Below are positions 10,471 to 20,261 of a DNA stretch of 29,689 nt, in pieces. This DNA comes from a virus, in the IMG/VR virus record IMGVR_UViG_3300030060_005975, positions 1 to 29,689 of that record. One strand, given 5' to 3'. The notes under the pieces are model-generated. The model saw nothing but the letters and a program-made list of their open reading frames with translations, was not told where the DNA came from and did no database searches. Made by a program: the position numbers and the translations under genes. The first letter of the stretch is position 1. The number at the start of each line of letters is the position of its first letter.

Positions 10471-12060
10471 ATGCCCGCAATAATCACTGACCAATATCGT
10501 ATATTAAACGCAGAAACTTTTGTAGATAGTTTTGTAGGTATTGGTTCAACTGGAAGTAATAACTATTATAGTTTCTTAGGTCATCCAAATCCAAAAAATA
10601 TTTCGGTAAGAAATTATGGGGATCAAAACTGGGGAAATCCAGTTCCAAACCCTGTGGATGCTTTTGATCAAGAAAATTTTTACTATGATAGTATGCTTTT
10701 TTTAAAAAAAGTAACAGAAAATGATGTTAGGAGGGTAGTTCCTAGACTTGATTGGCAAACTGGAACAATATATGAGATGTATAGAAATAACTATTCATCT
10801 ACTAATCGTACTCCACAAACTAAATCTACTACATTATATGGTTCAAATTATTTTGTATTAAATTCTGAATTTAATTTGTATCTATGTATTAATAATGGAT
10901 CAAATCCAGATAATCCCAACGGACAAAAATCTTTATTTGAACCAACTCATACAAATACAGTTCCACAAGAAGCTGGTAATGGGTCAGATGGTTACCTTTG
11001 GAAATACTTATTCACTATTTCACCATCAGATATAGTTAAATTTGTAACTAATACATATATCCCTCTACCTAAAAAATGGGGAGATACAGCAACTGCAACT
11101 ATAAAAGATGCTTCAGTAAATGGAAAGATAGAAACTGTAGTTATAAAAAATGGAGGTTCTGGATATAGTATCGATGATGGAGGCACAGTTACATCAACTG
11201 GAACTATTTCTGGAATACCAATAACAGGAGACGGAACAGGAGGTTCAATATCAGTAAATATCAATAGTGGAATTATAGAAAGTATATCATCTGTTATTGG
11301 TGGAACTGACTATACATATGCATCTGTTAGATTTGAAGCTGGAGCTTTTGGTGGAAAAACTCTTATACCAGGCACTGATGCAGATTTTGAAGTTGTGATA
11401 CCACCTAAAGGAGGACATGGTGCAGATGTGTATCGTGAATTAGGTGGTTTTAGAGTTATGTTATATTCAAAATATGACAATAATGTTGATCACGTACCAG
11501 ATTATGTTCTTGGTAATGATTTTTCTCGTGTTGGTTTAGTTAAAAACCCACTTCAATTCAGTGGAACTGACCTTCTAAATAATACGACTGCGACTAATTT
11601 AGGTGCGTTAAAGTTAAAACCTGATGCTGCATCAGGACTTACTACCTCACAAGTTACATACACTCCAAATGATCTAATTACACAAGTAGTCGGAGTTAAT
11701 TCTACTGCAGTGGGTTATGTTGCATCTTGGAATCCAGATACTGGAATTTTAAAATACTATCAACCAGTAGGTTTTTCTACTCTTTCAACATATTCTTATA
11801 AAAAACTTGATTTTGTTGGATTAAATACTGCTATTACAGGAGGATCACCAGAAAATTTAGTCGTTGATGTTGGTTTTAATAATAAAAAATCAATTGCAGT
11901 TGGTGGAAAAAATGTTGATTTAGGTCAAACATTTAATCTAGGAAAAGCAAATCCAGATGTTAAAAAATATTCTGGAGAAATTATCTACATAGATAATCGA
12001 GCACCAGTAACGAGAACATCTTCACAAAAAGAAGAAGTAAAAATAGTCATAGAGTTCTAA
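10471..12060 (+). CDS. 8: Baseplate wedge protein gp8
   Basis: Homologue of T4 gp8, which is present as a dimer in each baseplate wedge and connects gp7 and gp6. The N-terminus keeps the family layout (QYRILNAETFVDSF against YRAIVTSKFRTEKMLNFY in T4). The middle has VPRLDW (T4 IPRRDW) and GSDGYLWKYLFTISP (T4 GDGYVWEYLFEIPP). The end, YSGEIIYIDNRAPV followed by a K-E-E-V-K-I-V-I-E-F tail, parallels HSGEMIYMENRPPI and the E-E-I-N-I-L-F-T-F ending of T4. At 529 aa it is longer than T4 gp8 (334 aa). The extra sequence includes a G-G-S-G-Y repeat at residues 228-232 and a V-A-S-W-N-P-D-T module in the second half. It is transcribed from its own late promoter and is followed four bases later by the DUF4815 gene. 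Confidence 0.93.
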   Translation: MPAIITDQYRILNAETFVDSFVGIGSTGSNNYYSFLGHPNPKNISVRNYGDQNWGNPVPNPVDAFDQENFYYDSMLFLKKVTENDVRRVVPRLDWQTGTIYEMYRNNYSSTNRTPQTKSTTLYGSNYFVLNSEFNLYLCINNGSNPDNPNGQKSLFEPTHTNTVPQEAGNGSDGYLWKYLFTISPSDIVKFVTNTYIPLPKKWGDTATATIKDASVNGKIETVVIKNGGSGYSIDDGGTVTSTGTISGIPITGDGTGGSISVNINSGIIESISSVIGGTDYTYASVRFEAGAFGGKTLIPGTDADFEVVIPPKGGHGADVYRELGGFRVMLYSKYDNNVDHVPDYVLGNDFSRVGLVKNPLQFSGTDLLNNTTATNLGALKLKPDAASGLTTSQVTYTPNDLITQVVGVNSTAVGYVASWNPDTGILKYYQPVGFSTLSTYSYKKLDFVGLNTAITGGSPENLVVDVGFNNKKSIAVGGKNVDLGQTFNLGKANPDVKKYSGEIIYIDNRAPVTRTSSQKEEVKIVIEF

Positions 12061-12064
12061 AAAG

Positions 12065-15000
12065 ATGCCACAAAATACGAATTTAAACGTCTCTCCTTAT
12101 TTTGATGATTTTGTTGATAGTAAAAACTATCAAAAAGTTTTGTTCAAACCAGGATTTCCAGTTCAAGCAAGGGAATTAACAACATTACAATCAATTCTTC
12201 AAAATCAAATTGAAAAATTTGGACAACACTTCTTTAAAGAAGGTTCAATGGTAATTCCTGGTGGAAATTCTTTTGATAATGAGTATTTTGCGGTAAAGAT
12301 AGATCCTAATTTTTTAAATATTCCAGTAAATAATTATACAAAAATATTAGCTGACAACAAGATAAAGATAAAAGGAGAGGTAACAGGAGTAGAAGCAACA
12401 GTAGTTAACCGTTTGACAGCATCAGAATCTATTGATGGTTTTGATACTTTATACGTTAAATATACAAAATCTGGGCCAGATGCAACTACTGGAGTTTTTG
12501 CAGATGGTGAAAATTTAATAACTCTTTCAAATTTTAATTATTTAAATACAAGTATTGCAGCTGATAGTCAGTTTGCTAGATGTATAGTGTCTAACGCAAC
12601 ATCTACTGGATCTGCATTTTCTGTAAGTGAAGGTATTTTCTTTGTTCGTGGATTTTTTGTAAAAAATGTTGCTTCAACAGTAATATTAGATCAGTATTCA
12701 AACTTTCCAAGTTATAGAGTTGGATTTTTAGTAACAGAAGAAACTGCCTCAGCTTCATCTGTAAATTCTGATTTATATGATAACGCTAAAGGATTTTCAA
12801 ACGAGGCAGCACCTGGTGCGGATAGATTTAAATTATCAGTAACTTTACATAAAAAACTTTTATCAGATATTAACGATAATGATTTTGTTGAGTTACTAAG
12901 AGTAGAAAATGGTGTTGTAAAAAACATAGTTAATAGAACAGAATATAATATATTTGCACAAGAATTAGCAAGAAGAACTTATGATGAATCTGGGGATTAT
13001 TATGTTAAACCATTTGCGTTAACTGCTAAAGAATCGTTAAATGACAGAATTGGTAATAGGGGAGTATACTTTTCTAATCAACAAACACAAAATGGCAATA
13101 CACCTGCAGAAGATATGCTTAGTTTGCAAGTATCTTCAGGAAAAGCATATGTAAGAGGTTATGAAGTAGAAAAAATATCATCATCATCAATTGATATATT
13201 GAAACCAAGAACTACTAAACTAGTTGAAAATCAAAGTTTACCTATTCGAATTGGTAATTCGATGCGAGTTACAAATATAAAAGGAACACCAACTATTGGA
13301 TTTAGTGCAAATTCATCAATTGATTTGAAAAATAGAAGAACTGGTGCAAATCAAGCAACTCAAGGTGATGTGATCGGCCAAGTTAGAGTTTTTGATTACG
13401 ATCAAAAAATAGTAGGAACATCTGCATCATTCTCTACATATGATTTAAAAATTTATGATCTTCAACTGTTCACAAATATTACAACTGCAAACAATTTTTC
13501 AGCAGCAATACATTCACATGTAAGAGGTAAATTTAGTGGATCTGTTGGATATGCAGTTGCAGCAGTAAGTAACGCAACTTCAATAACTCTTCGTGATGTT
13601 ACTGGTTTATTTCAAATCAATGAACCATTAATTATAAATGGAGTAGATTCAGGAAACAACATATTAACTGCTATTGATAATAGTTTTGAAGATGTAAAAT
13701 CAGTAAGTCACTCTTCTGGATTTACAGCAAATACAGTTTTAGATCGTAAGAAGAAAGTATTCAATGAGGGTGTAGAGTTTAGCATTACTGGTGGAAACGC
13801 ATTGGCTTCTGGGTCAATTGCTGATTTCAGAAGTCAATTGAAAGATGGAGATATAATTTCATATGCAACAACAACTGCTGGTGATCCAGTTTTTAATGAA
13901 GTTGGAACAGTTGATAAAAGTAGTGTGGCTCTTACTGCTGTTGAAACCCTTGATGAAGTTTGTAATGGTGCAGTTGTTAATAGCACACCTACTGGTGTTG
14001 ATGTTTTAATTCCATCTTTAAAGGAATCTGATGATCCTGGCTTTAGAGTTAAATTAGCAGACAGATATATCGAATCAATCAATGTTTTAGATAGTTCTTA
14101 TATCACAAGAAAACAACTTACAGGAACTGCAAGTGCAAATGGTGTTACATTTAATATTAGTTCAATCGGTGGAGATACAAGTAATCTTTTCTTTGAACCA
14201 TTTAGCACATCAAATTACGTTTTAGAAGTTGGTGGAAAATTAGAAAAACTTCTAGAACCAATGGTAACCATAAATGCAACTCTTAGAACAATTGCTATAA
14301 CTGGATTATCACAAGCAAGTGGTGCTGCAAAATTAACAGCTGCAGTGAGAAGAAGTGCGTTGGCATCAAAAGAAAAATCAATAGTAAGATGTGATGATTT
14401 AATTATTAATAGATCAAATTTGGATGGATCAGGTATTACAACTACATCATTTAATGATGGATTAACATTTAATGCTGTTTATGGAACAAGAGTTCAAGAT
14501 GAGGAAATATCTTTAAATGTTCCAGATGTTGTTCGTGTTTTAGCAGTATTTGAAACTAATGATTCAACTGATCCAGATTTACCATTAATAGGTGTTACAA
14601 ATCAAACAGATACATTTACTGGAAATGTAACTGTTGGAGAACAATTTGTTGGTGGATCATCAGGTGCAGTTGCTCGTGTAGTGGTAGTACAAGCGACTCA
14701 GTTATCTTTTGTTTATGAAAACGAAAATATATTCGAAGTTGGCGAAAACATCTCTCTGAAGACCTCTGGGATCTTTGCTACAATAACTGGTGTTACACCA
14801 GGTGATAGAAATATTCTTAAAAACTTTAAATTAGATAACGGACAAAGAGTTGAGTTTGCTGATTTTTCTAGACTTATCAGAAAACCTAATGTTGAGAAAC
14901 CATCTCGTAAATTAAGAGTTATCTTTGATCGTCTTCAAAATAATGAAGTATCAGGAAATATAGAAACAGTTAATAGTTACAATGGTCTAGATTATTCTAC

Positions 15001-18000
15001 AGAAATACCATACGTTTTTGATAGATACGCTTCTGATTTTATTGACTTTAGACCAAGAGTTGCAAAATACAATGCAGGAAGTAGTATTTCTCCATTCTCA
15101 TATGCATCGAGAGATTTTTCGTCTACTAATTCAGAATCAGTAGTGTCTGGTAAAACTGTTGTAGTTGATTACTCGTACTATCAAGGCCGAATTGATAGAT
15201 TATATCTAACAAAAGAAGGAACATTTGTTGTAAAAGAAGGAACACCATCTAGATTTCCAAAAGCACCTCTACCAAATGAAGAATCATTCCAAGTTGCTAC
15301 CTTAAAACTGTCACCTTATATCAGAAACGCATCATCAGAAGTTTTAATTAAAACTGTTCCTCATAAGAGATATACGATGAGAGATATTGGAAGTCTCGAA
15401 AATAGAATTAAAAATTTAGAAAATTATACAACACTATCATTATTAGAAACAGACACTAAAAATTTAGTAATTAAAGATCCAAATACTGGATTAGATAAAT
15501 TTAAATCTGGTTTTTTTGTAGATAATTTTAGAAATCACAATTCTCATAATTTAACTGGGGAATCTAAATTTGATATTGATATTGAAAAAAGTGAATTAAG
15601 ACCAAGAACAACAGAAAGAAATGTAAGTTTATTATTTGAAACTGTTACTACTCAAGCAAATCCATTAACTACAGATTATAATTTTGTTAATGATTTTCCT
15701 GATTCAAATATTACAAGAGGTGGTGCAGCTTTAACTTTAAGTTATACCGAAGAAATATTCTTAAATCAACCAAAAGCAACTCGAACAGAAAACTTAAATC
15801 CATTCCTTGTTGATGTATTTGTTGGTACAATTGATTTACTTCCTAATTCTGATTTTTGGATCGAAGAAATACCTTTAGAACCATTAAATGCTGAGATTGA
15901 TAATGCATATGATGCAATTTCAACAATATTGGGAGTTGAAGATCGTGAAAATGGTGGAATGGCATCTAGTTTCTTCAATTCACACGAAACTACTTGGAAT
16001 GGTAGAGACAGTGCTACTTTAGTTGATGAAGACGTTATTGATCAAGTAGTTCATTCACAAAGTAGAACTGTTCTTGATGAACGAGATATTGGTCAAGCAA
16101 TAATTACTACTATTCAAACTACCAGTGATGTTGAAAATACAATTAGACAAACATTTGAAGAGTCGGGAATAGAAAAAGAATTTGGACTTGAACTATCAGC
16201 AGGCACACAAGTTGTTGATTTAGGCACTAAGGTTGTAGGTATTGATGTATTATATAATGTGAGATCAAGAAATGTTCAGGTACACGCAAAAAGACTAAAA
16301 CCAAATACAAGATTTTATGTCTTTATGGAAAATACTGACCTTACATTATTTGCGGTTCCTAAGTATCTTCCAATTACAATGAATAGAGGAACTTTCCTTC
16401 CTAATGATATAGTTGAAAGTGTGGGTGAAGTAAATCCTGGTAGTGCTAATATAAAATTTAGAACTGCAGTTATAAATCACAAGTTAGGCCCATACAACGA
16501 TCCTGATCAAACTCTTGCTAGATGTATATTACCAAATGTTGGTGAAATAACTATTCCCACAACATATTCAAGTACTAGTGAAATTATAAACATTGATACT
16601 GCCGATTTAGCTCTTGATAATGATACTGAAACTGGTGGGTATGTTAAAAAAGGAATGAAAATTACTTCTGTTTTAGGTAGTGCGGAGGCAACAGTCGGTG
16701 ATGTAGCTTTAGTAAGTGATGAAAGAGGTGATCTAATATTCTCCCTACATATTCCTGATCCAAAAGTTATAGGTAATCCTTTATTCACTACTGGTAATAA
16801 CACCATAAGAGTAACAACAAGTGATACTAATGCAAGTATATTGGATCCTGGTTCTAGTTCAGCAGAGGCAGAATACTTAGCGAGTGGATATCAAACAAAT
16901 ACACAAGAACAAACATTATCAATTAAGACACCAAAGGTTGAAAGAAAACAAGTTGGTGTAAGAGATGTAACTAGAACATTTACAAGAGATAGAACTGAAC
17001 GAGTTCAAGAAGTTACAATAAACACAGAATATGAAGAGGTTGACAATAGTGATCCATTGGCACAGTCATTCTTTGTTGATTCTGAAAGTTATCAAGATGG
17101 TGTTTTTATTACTAGTGGAGAACTATTCTTTAAAACAAAAGATGAAGAACTTCCAGTAACTGTTCAAATACGAACTATGAGAGACGGAACACCAACTGAA
17201 ACACTTGTTCCATTTGGTGAAACTGAAATAGATCCAAGTGATGTAAATGTATCTGATGATGGAAGTGTTGCCACAGAATTTAAATTTAAATCACCAGTTT
17301 ATCTGCAAAGTGGATATGAATATTCTTTAATATTACTAGCAGGTAGAACTCTTAATTATCTAGCCTTCATAAACAGAATGGGTGAAATTGATTTAATCAC
17401 TCAAGCATTTAATAGTGGTCAACCAACTCTTGGTTCATTATTTAAATCACAAAATAATAGAACTTGGACTCCAAGTCAATATGAGGATCTTAAATTTAAA
17501 CTTAATAAAGCAAGTTTTGTAACAAATCAACCGTCAAGTGTTTTACTTCGTAATAGTAAATTACCTCTTGGTAAGATTAGAAAAGAAAATCCAGCAATAG
17601 GATTCTCAAAGAGAGTTAGTATAAAATTATCATCTACTAGTTCTGCAACATTTGCACAAGGTGAAGAGGTTAGACAAACAACTGCACTTGGTGTTGAAAA
17701 CACTGGAAGAATATTTGCATCTGGTGGGCCTTTGGCAACTGGTGCTAGTAAGTTAACAATTGTAAGTGATAATGAAGGTATTAGTGGTATTGGATTAACT
17801 AGTGGAACATTTACTGGAGTTGGTGTTTCAGCACTAACAGGTTCAGGAACTGGTGCAGTTGTTTCGTTAACAGTTAACACTTCATCTACGCCAAATATAG
17901 CAGGTGCTGCAGTAACTGTAACCACTGCTGGTTCAGGTTATGCTCCTGGTGATTTACTACTACTAGGAAATATTGGTGCTACAGGATCAGGAGTAAGAGT

Positions 18001-19426
18001 AGTTGTTACGAGTTCTTCAAGTGTAAACAATACAGATTTGTTAATTTTAGATGACGTTAAAGATAGTTTTGTAGATACTAGAGATATAGTTCATTTTGCT
18101 GGTGGTGGAACTCAGACTACAATAGCAAATGCCGATATTGCTACAGTTAATCCAGATCCAATAAGAGATGGATATACACTCCAGTTTGATCATAGAAATC
18201 ATGGAATGCATTCAAGCACTAATAAAGTAAAAATATCAAACTTCCACCCTGATGCAATACCAACAGTCTTAACCAGTAACATAGATGATGATACCACATC
18301 AATTACTGTTTCAGATGGAACAGATTTCTCAACATTTGAAGGAACTGCAGTTGGAGCTGGAAAATCAGGATTCCTCCTTATTGATAAAGAAATTATTCAA
18401 TATAATACAATTTCAAGTAATACAATTACTATTGATGGTGCTGATCGAGGTATTAATTCTAGTTTAAAATCAAACCACTCTGCAAATACTCTAGTTTACA
18501 AATATGAATTTAATGGAGTATCTTTATTAAAAATCAATAAGGAACACGATATAGATCCTAGAGAGAGAGCATTTGATAGTTACTTTATAAAAGTTTTTGA
18601 TACAGAATTTGCAGACACTGATCCAACATTTATTACTACTAAATCTGGCGGTGGGAGTGCAGTTCATGCTTCTCAAAATATTCCTTTTGAGATGATTGAT
18701 CCTCAAATTACATCAATAACACCTACAGGAACAAATATATCTGGCAGAATTAAAACAATATCTGGAACTAGTATAAGTGGTAATGAAGGTTCATTTAGAG
18801 ATGTTGGTTATGAAAATATATCACTAAACAAATTAAACTTCCTTGATAGTCCAAGAATGGTTGCATCAAAAATAAATGAGGAAGAATTACTTAGCAATGA
18901 AAGATCATTTGCTTTAGAGTTAACACTTTCAACCAATAATCCTGACGTATCTCCAGTGGTTGACTTAGAAAACCCAAATGCTATTCTCATAAGCAACCTA
19001 GTAGATGATAATGTAGATAATTTTGAAACTGATAGTAGACCAAAAATACCTGGTTCTGATCCAAATACTGCGATATATGAAACAAAAATGATCAACTTAG
19101 AGTTTGTTTCAAATTCACTATTTGTTCAGTTTGATGGTCATAGAGAAGCAGAGGGTGATATTAGGTTATTCTATAAATTAATTCGAGGTGATGGTGATGA
19201 TGATCACGCAACTTACATACCATTTAATAATGACGGATCTTCTGATAGTCCTGTGAATCCAAATAGAACAAGAGATACTTTTAGTGAGTATAAATTTACC
19301 GCAGAAAATACAGCTCAGTTCAAATCATTTATGATCAAAGTTGTTATGACATCCACAAATCAAGCAAAACCACCTAGAGTTAAGAACTTTAGAGCAATTG
19401 CACTTAGATCATTTGAAATTGATTAA
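12065..19426 (+). CDS. DUF4815-type baseplate/virion structural protein, 2453 aa
   Basis: The first ~80 residues are typical of DUF4815 proteins of marine T4-like phages: NVSPYFDDFVDSKNYQKVLF, then FPVQARELTTLQSILQNQIE and FGQHFFKEGSMVIPG. A short coiled-coil-like stretch lies at about 1109-1134 (SLENRIKNLENY). A second conserved block begins near residue 1663 with DPLAQSFFVDSESYQDGVF, continues through VQIRTMRDGTPTET, and includes LGSLFKSQNNRTWTPSQYED. The C-terminus (VKNFRAIALRSFEID) is also a usual family ending. The protein lies where T4 has gp9-gp12, so it probably forms the outer baseplate and may carry fibre attachment; this role is inferred from position only. It contains SGA-x-A type modules (near 14630), one A-G-S-G-Y repeat (near 17930) and an R-G module (18345-18504). 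The stop overlaps the next ATG (TAATG). Confidence 0.85.
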   Translation: MPQNTNLNVSPYFDDFVDSKNYQKVLFKPGFPVQARELTTLQSILQNQIEKFGQHFFKEGSMVIPGGNSFDNEYFAVKIDPNFLNIPVNNYTKILADNKIKIKGEVTGVEATVVNRLTASESIDGFDTLYVKYTKSGPDATTGVFADGENLITLSNFNYLNTSIAADSQFARCIVSNATSTGSAFSVSEGIFFVRGFFVKNVASTVILDQYSNFPSYRVGFLVTEETASASSVNSDLYDNAKGFSNEAAPGADRFKLSVTLHKKLLSDINDNDFVELLRVENGVVKNIVNRTEYNIFAQELARRTYDESGDYYVKPFALTAKESLNDRIGNRGVYFSNQQTQNGNTPAEDMLSLQVSSGKAYVRGYEVEKISSSSIDILKPRTTKLVENQSLPIRIGNSMRVTNIKGTPTIGFSANSSIDLKNRRTGANQATQGDVIGQVRVFDYDQKIVGTSASFSTYDLKIYDLQLFTNITTANNFSAAIHSHVRGKFSGSVGYAVAAVSNATSITLRDVTGLFQINEPLIINGVDSGNNILTAIDNSFEDVKSVSHSSGFTANTVLDRKKKVFNEGVEFSITGGNALASGSIADFRSQLKDGDIISYATTTAGDPVFNEVGTVDKSSVALTAVETLDEVCNGAVVNSTPTGVDVLIPSLKESDDPGFRVKLADRYIESINVLDSSYITRKQLTGTASANGVTFNISSIGGDTSNLFFEPFSTSNYVLEVGGKLEKLLEPMVTINATLRTIAITGLSQASGAAKLTAAVRRSALASKEKSIVRCDDLIINRSNLDGSGITTTSFNDGLTFNAVYGTRVQDEEISLNVPDVVRVLAVFETNDSTDPDLPLIGVTNQTDTFTGNVTVGEQFVGGSSGAVARVVVVQATQLSFVYENENIFEVGENISLKTSGIFATITGVTPGDRNILKNFKLDNGQRVEFADFSRLIRKPNVEKPSRKLRVIFDRLQNNEVSGNIETVNSYNGLDYSTEIPYVFDRYASDFIDFRPRVAKYNAGSSISPFSYASRDFSSTNSESVVSGKTVVVDYSYYQGRIDRLYLTKEGTFVVKEGTPSRFPKAPLPNEESFQVATLKLSPYIRNASSEVLIKTVPHKRYTMRDIGSLENRIKNLENYTTLSLLETDTKNLVIKDPNTGLDKFKSGFFVDNFRNHNSHNLTGESKFDIDIEKSELRPRTTERNVSLLFETVTTQANPLTTDYNFVNDFPDSNITRGGAALTLSYTEEIFLNQPKATRTENLNPFLVDVFVGTIDLLPNSDFWIEEIPLEPLNAEIDNAYDAISTILGVEDRENGGMASSFFNSHETTWNGRDSATLVDEDVIDQVVHSQSRTVLDERDIGQAIITTIQTTSDVENTIRQTFEESGIEKEFGLELSAGTQVVDLGTKVVGIDVLYNVRSRNVQVHAKRLKPNTRFYVFMENTDLTLFAVPKYLPITMNRGTFLPNDIVESVGEVNPGSANIKFRTAVINHKLGPYNDPDQTLARCILPNVGEITIPTTYSSTSEIINIDTADLALDNDTETGGYVKKGMKITSVLGSAEATVGDVALVSDERGDLIFSLHIPDPKVIGNPLFTTGNNTIRVTTSDTNASILDPGSSSAEAEYLASGYQTNTQEQTLSIKTPKVERKQVGVRDVTRTFTRDRTERVQEVTINTEYEEVDNSDPLAQSFFVDSESYQDGVFITSGELFFKTKDEELPVTVQIRTMRDGTPTETLVPFGETEIDPSDVNVSDDGSVATEFKFKSPVYLQSGYEYSLILLAGRTLNYLAFINRMGEIDLITQAFNSGQPTLGSLFKSQNNRTWTPSQYEDLKFKLNKASFVTNQPSSVLLRNSKLPLGKIRKENPAIGFSKRVSIKLSSTSSATFAQGEEVRQTTALGVENTGRIFASGGPLATGASKLTIVSDNEGISGIGLTSGTFTGVGVSALTGSGTGAVVSLTVNTSSTPNIAGAAVTVTTAGSGYAPGDLLLLGNIGATGSGVRVVVTSSSSVNNTDLLILDDVKDSFVDTRDIVHFAGGGTQTTIANADIATVNPDPIRDGYTLQFDHRNHGMHSSTNKVKISNFHPDAIPTVLTSNIDDDTTSITVSDGTDFSTFEGTAVGAGKSGFLLIDKEIIQYNTISSNTITIDGADRGINSSLKSNHSANTLVYKYEFNGVSLLKINKEHDIDPRERAFDSYFIKVFDTEFADTDPTFITTKSGGGSAVHASQNIPFEMIDPQITSITPTGTNISGRIKTISGTSISGNEGSFRDVGYENISLNKLNFLDSPRMVASKINEEELLSNERSFALELTLSTNNPDVSPVVDLENPNAILISNLVDDNVDNFETDSRPKIPGSDPNTAIYETKMINLEFVSNSLFVQFDGHREAEGDIRLFYKLIRGDGDDDHATYIPFNNDGSSDSPVNPNRTRDTFSEYKFTAENTAQFKSFMIKVVMTSTNQAKPPRVKNFRAIALRSFEID
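18345..18504 (+). repeat. R-G-x-x-(S/G)-x-x-x-x-H module in the DUF4815 protein
   Basis: The protein segment FLLIDKEIIQYNTISSNTIT then ADRGINSSLKSNHSANTLV follows the pattern I-D-x-E-x-I, a short beta hairpin, D/R-R-G, and a histidine before a hydrophobic strand. The same pattern occurs in the gp7-like protein (KIEDEILKVNLVG, then RGQMGTVAAAHTVGA near 8197) and in gp15 (near 25069). Modules of this type are common in phage tail and baseplate proteins. The exact role is unknown to me. Confidence 0.6.
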
Positions 19427-19650
19427 TGGATAAGTATTTAAAAGTAAAATCAGATGTATCTCTCGTAAGAGATATGGATTCAAATGCAATTATCAATCAA
19501 AATCAAAGTGAATATGATAAATTTGTAAGAGTTTCTCAGAAAAAATATGAAGAAAAAAGAAAATTTGATAATATGCGTGATGATTTGAATTGTTTAAAAA
19601 AGGAAATGGATGAGATAAAAACTCTTCTTAAAAATATTATGAATAAATGA
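19426..19650 (+). CDS. Small conserved virion-cluster protein with coiled coil, 74 aa
   Basis: This short protein begins MDKYLKVKSDVSLVRDMDSN and continues AIINQNQSEYD. The K-Y-L-K-V..L-V-R-D..S-N-A-I-I-N opening is one I associate with small late proteins of T4-like marine phages, though I cannot name a function. The C-terminal half (about residues 33-73) is charged with heptad-like spacing (LNCLKKEMDEIKTLLKNIM) and probably forms a coiled coil. It starts inside the stop codon of the DUF4815 gene (TAATG), which suggests translational coupling and a role in the same baseplate structure. A late promoter follows its stop. Confidence 0.75.
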   Translation: MDKYLKVKSDVSLVRDMDSNAIINQNQSEYDKFVRVSQKKYEEKRKFDNMRDDLNCLKKEMDEIKTLLKNIMNK

Positions 19651-19652
19651 TT

Positions 19653-19660
19653 TATAAATA
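19653..19660 (+). promoter_or_regulatory. T4-type late promoter box before the small tail/fibre genes
   Basis: A perfect TATAAATA starts three bases after the stop at 19650 and lies 29 bases before the ATG at 19690. The 39-base gap is among the longest in the cluster and holds only this box and an AT-rich leader. It would start a late transcript through the fibre and neck genes. Confidence 0.75.
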
Positions 19661-19689
19661 TTCCAAGATAGATTCTAATTAGTTAAATA

Positions 19690-20028
19690 ATGGCAGCATA
19701 TATTAGTAACATAGTAATTGATGCTGGTGCTGACTTTGACCAAGTTTTCAATTTAGAAGACACGGCCAACTCACCTTTAGATTTGACTGGTTTTTCAGCC
19801 ACTTCAAAATTAAAGAAACATCCTGCTTCATTGACTGATAAAGCAGCATTCTCGGTGTCTTTTCCAAACCGAAGTCAAGGTCAATTAAAAATTGCATTAG
19901 GATCGTCAATTACATCTGCTTTAAAAGCAGGTAGATATAGTTATGATGTTTTATTAAATGATGGTTCTGTAAAAACAAGAATTGTTAGTGGAAGTGCTAT
20001 TGTTACTGCTGGAGTTACTACAGGTTAA
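19690..20028 (+). CDS. Small virion structural protein, BppU N-domain-like, 112 aa
   Basis: The protein has the layout of a small beta domain: NIVIDAGADFDQVFNLEDTA, then SPLDLTGFSATSKLKKH, and finally AGRYSYDVLLNDGSVKTRIV with a closing V-x-x-G-V-T. This resembles the N-terminal domain of baseplate upper proteins (BppU-like) and small structural proteins of marine myoviruses. Family membership is inferred from the G-A-D-F..F-x-L..P-L-D-L-T-G-F and G-x-Y-x-Y-D-V motifs. It is the first gene after a late promoter and lies five bases before the next small gene, so a role in the tail tip or fibre base is plausible but not shown. Confidence 0.75.
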   Translation: MAAYISNIVIDAGADFDQVFNLEDTANSPLDLTGFSATSKLKKHPASLTDKAAFSVSFPNRSQGQLKIALGSSITSALKAGRYSYDVLLNDGSVKTRIVSGSAIVTAGVTTG

Positions 20029-20033
20029 TTAAT

Positions 20034-20261
20034 ATGGCTGATATAAAAGTCAGAGTCGGTTCAAGAAATGCCAATAAAGTTATATCCACGATATCTGGTA
20101 GTGGAGGAACTTTAGGTGGATTATCAGATGTTGATATATCTGGTGGTCTACAAAATGGAATGGTATTAGTTTTTAACGCAGCAACAAGTAAATTTGAAGC
20201 AACTTTAGAATTAACGCCAGGAGCAACACAAAATTTAGACATTAATGGGGGAAGTTTTTAA
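20034..20261 (+). CDS. Small tail/fibre-associated protein, 75 aa
   Basis: The sequence contains LSDVDISGGLQNGMVLVFNA followed by ATSKFEAT. This L-x-D-V-D..G-x-x-N-G-x-x-L-V-x-N/Y pattern is found in many phage tail-fibre and tail-tip proteins. It has no transmembrane segment or visible catalytic motif. The stop TAA abuts the ATG of the 485-aa gene directly, so the two are very probably translated together and may act in one fibre. Confidence 0.75.
   Translation: MADIKVRVGSRNANKVISTISGSGGTLGGLSDVDISGGLQNGMVLVFNAATSKFEATLELTPGATQNLDINGGSF

Noticed and set aside
17527-17925. Reverse-strand open frame of 132 codons inside the DUF4815 gene
   Set aside because: Composition reflects the complement of the glycine/threonine-rich coding strand; no motif or ribosome site supports it.
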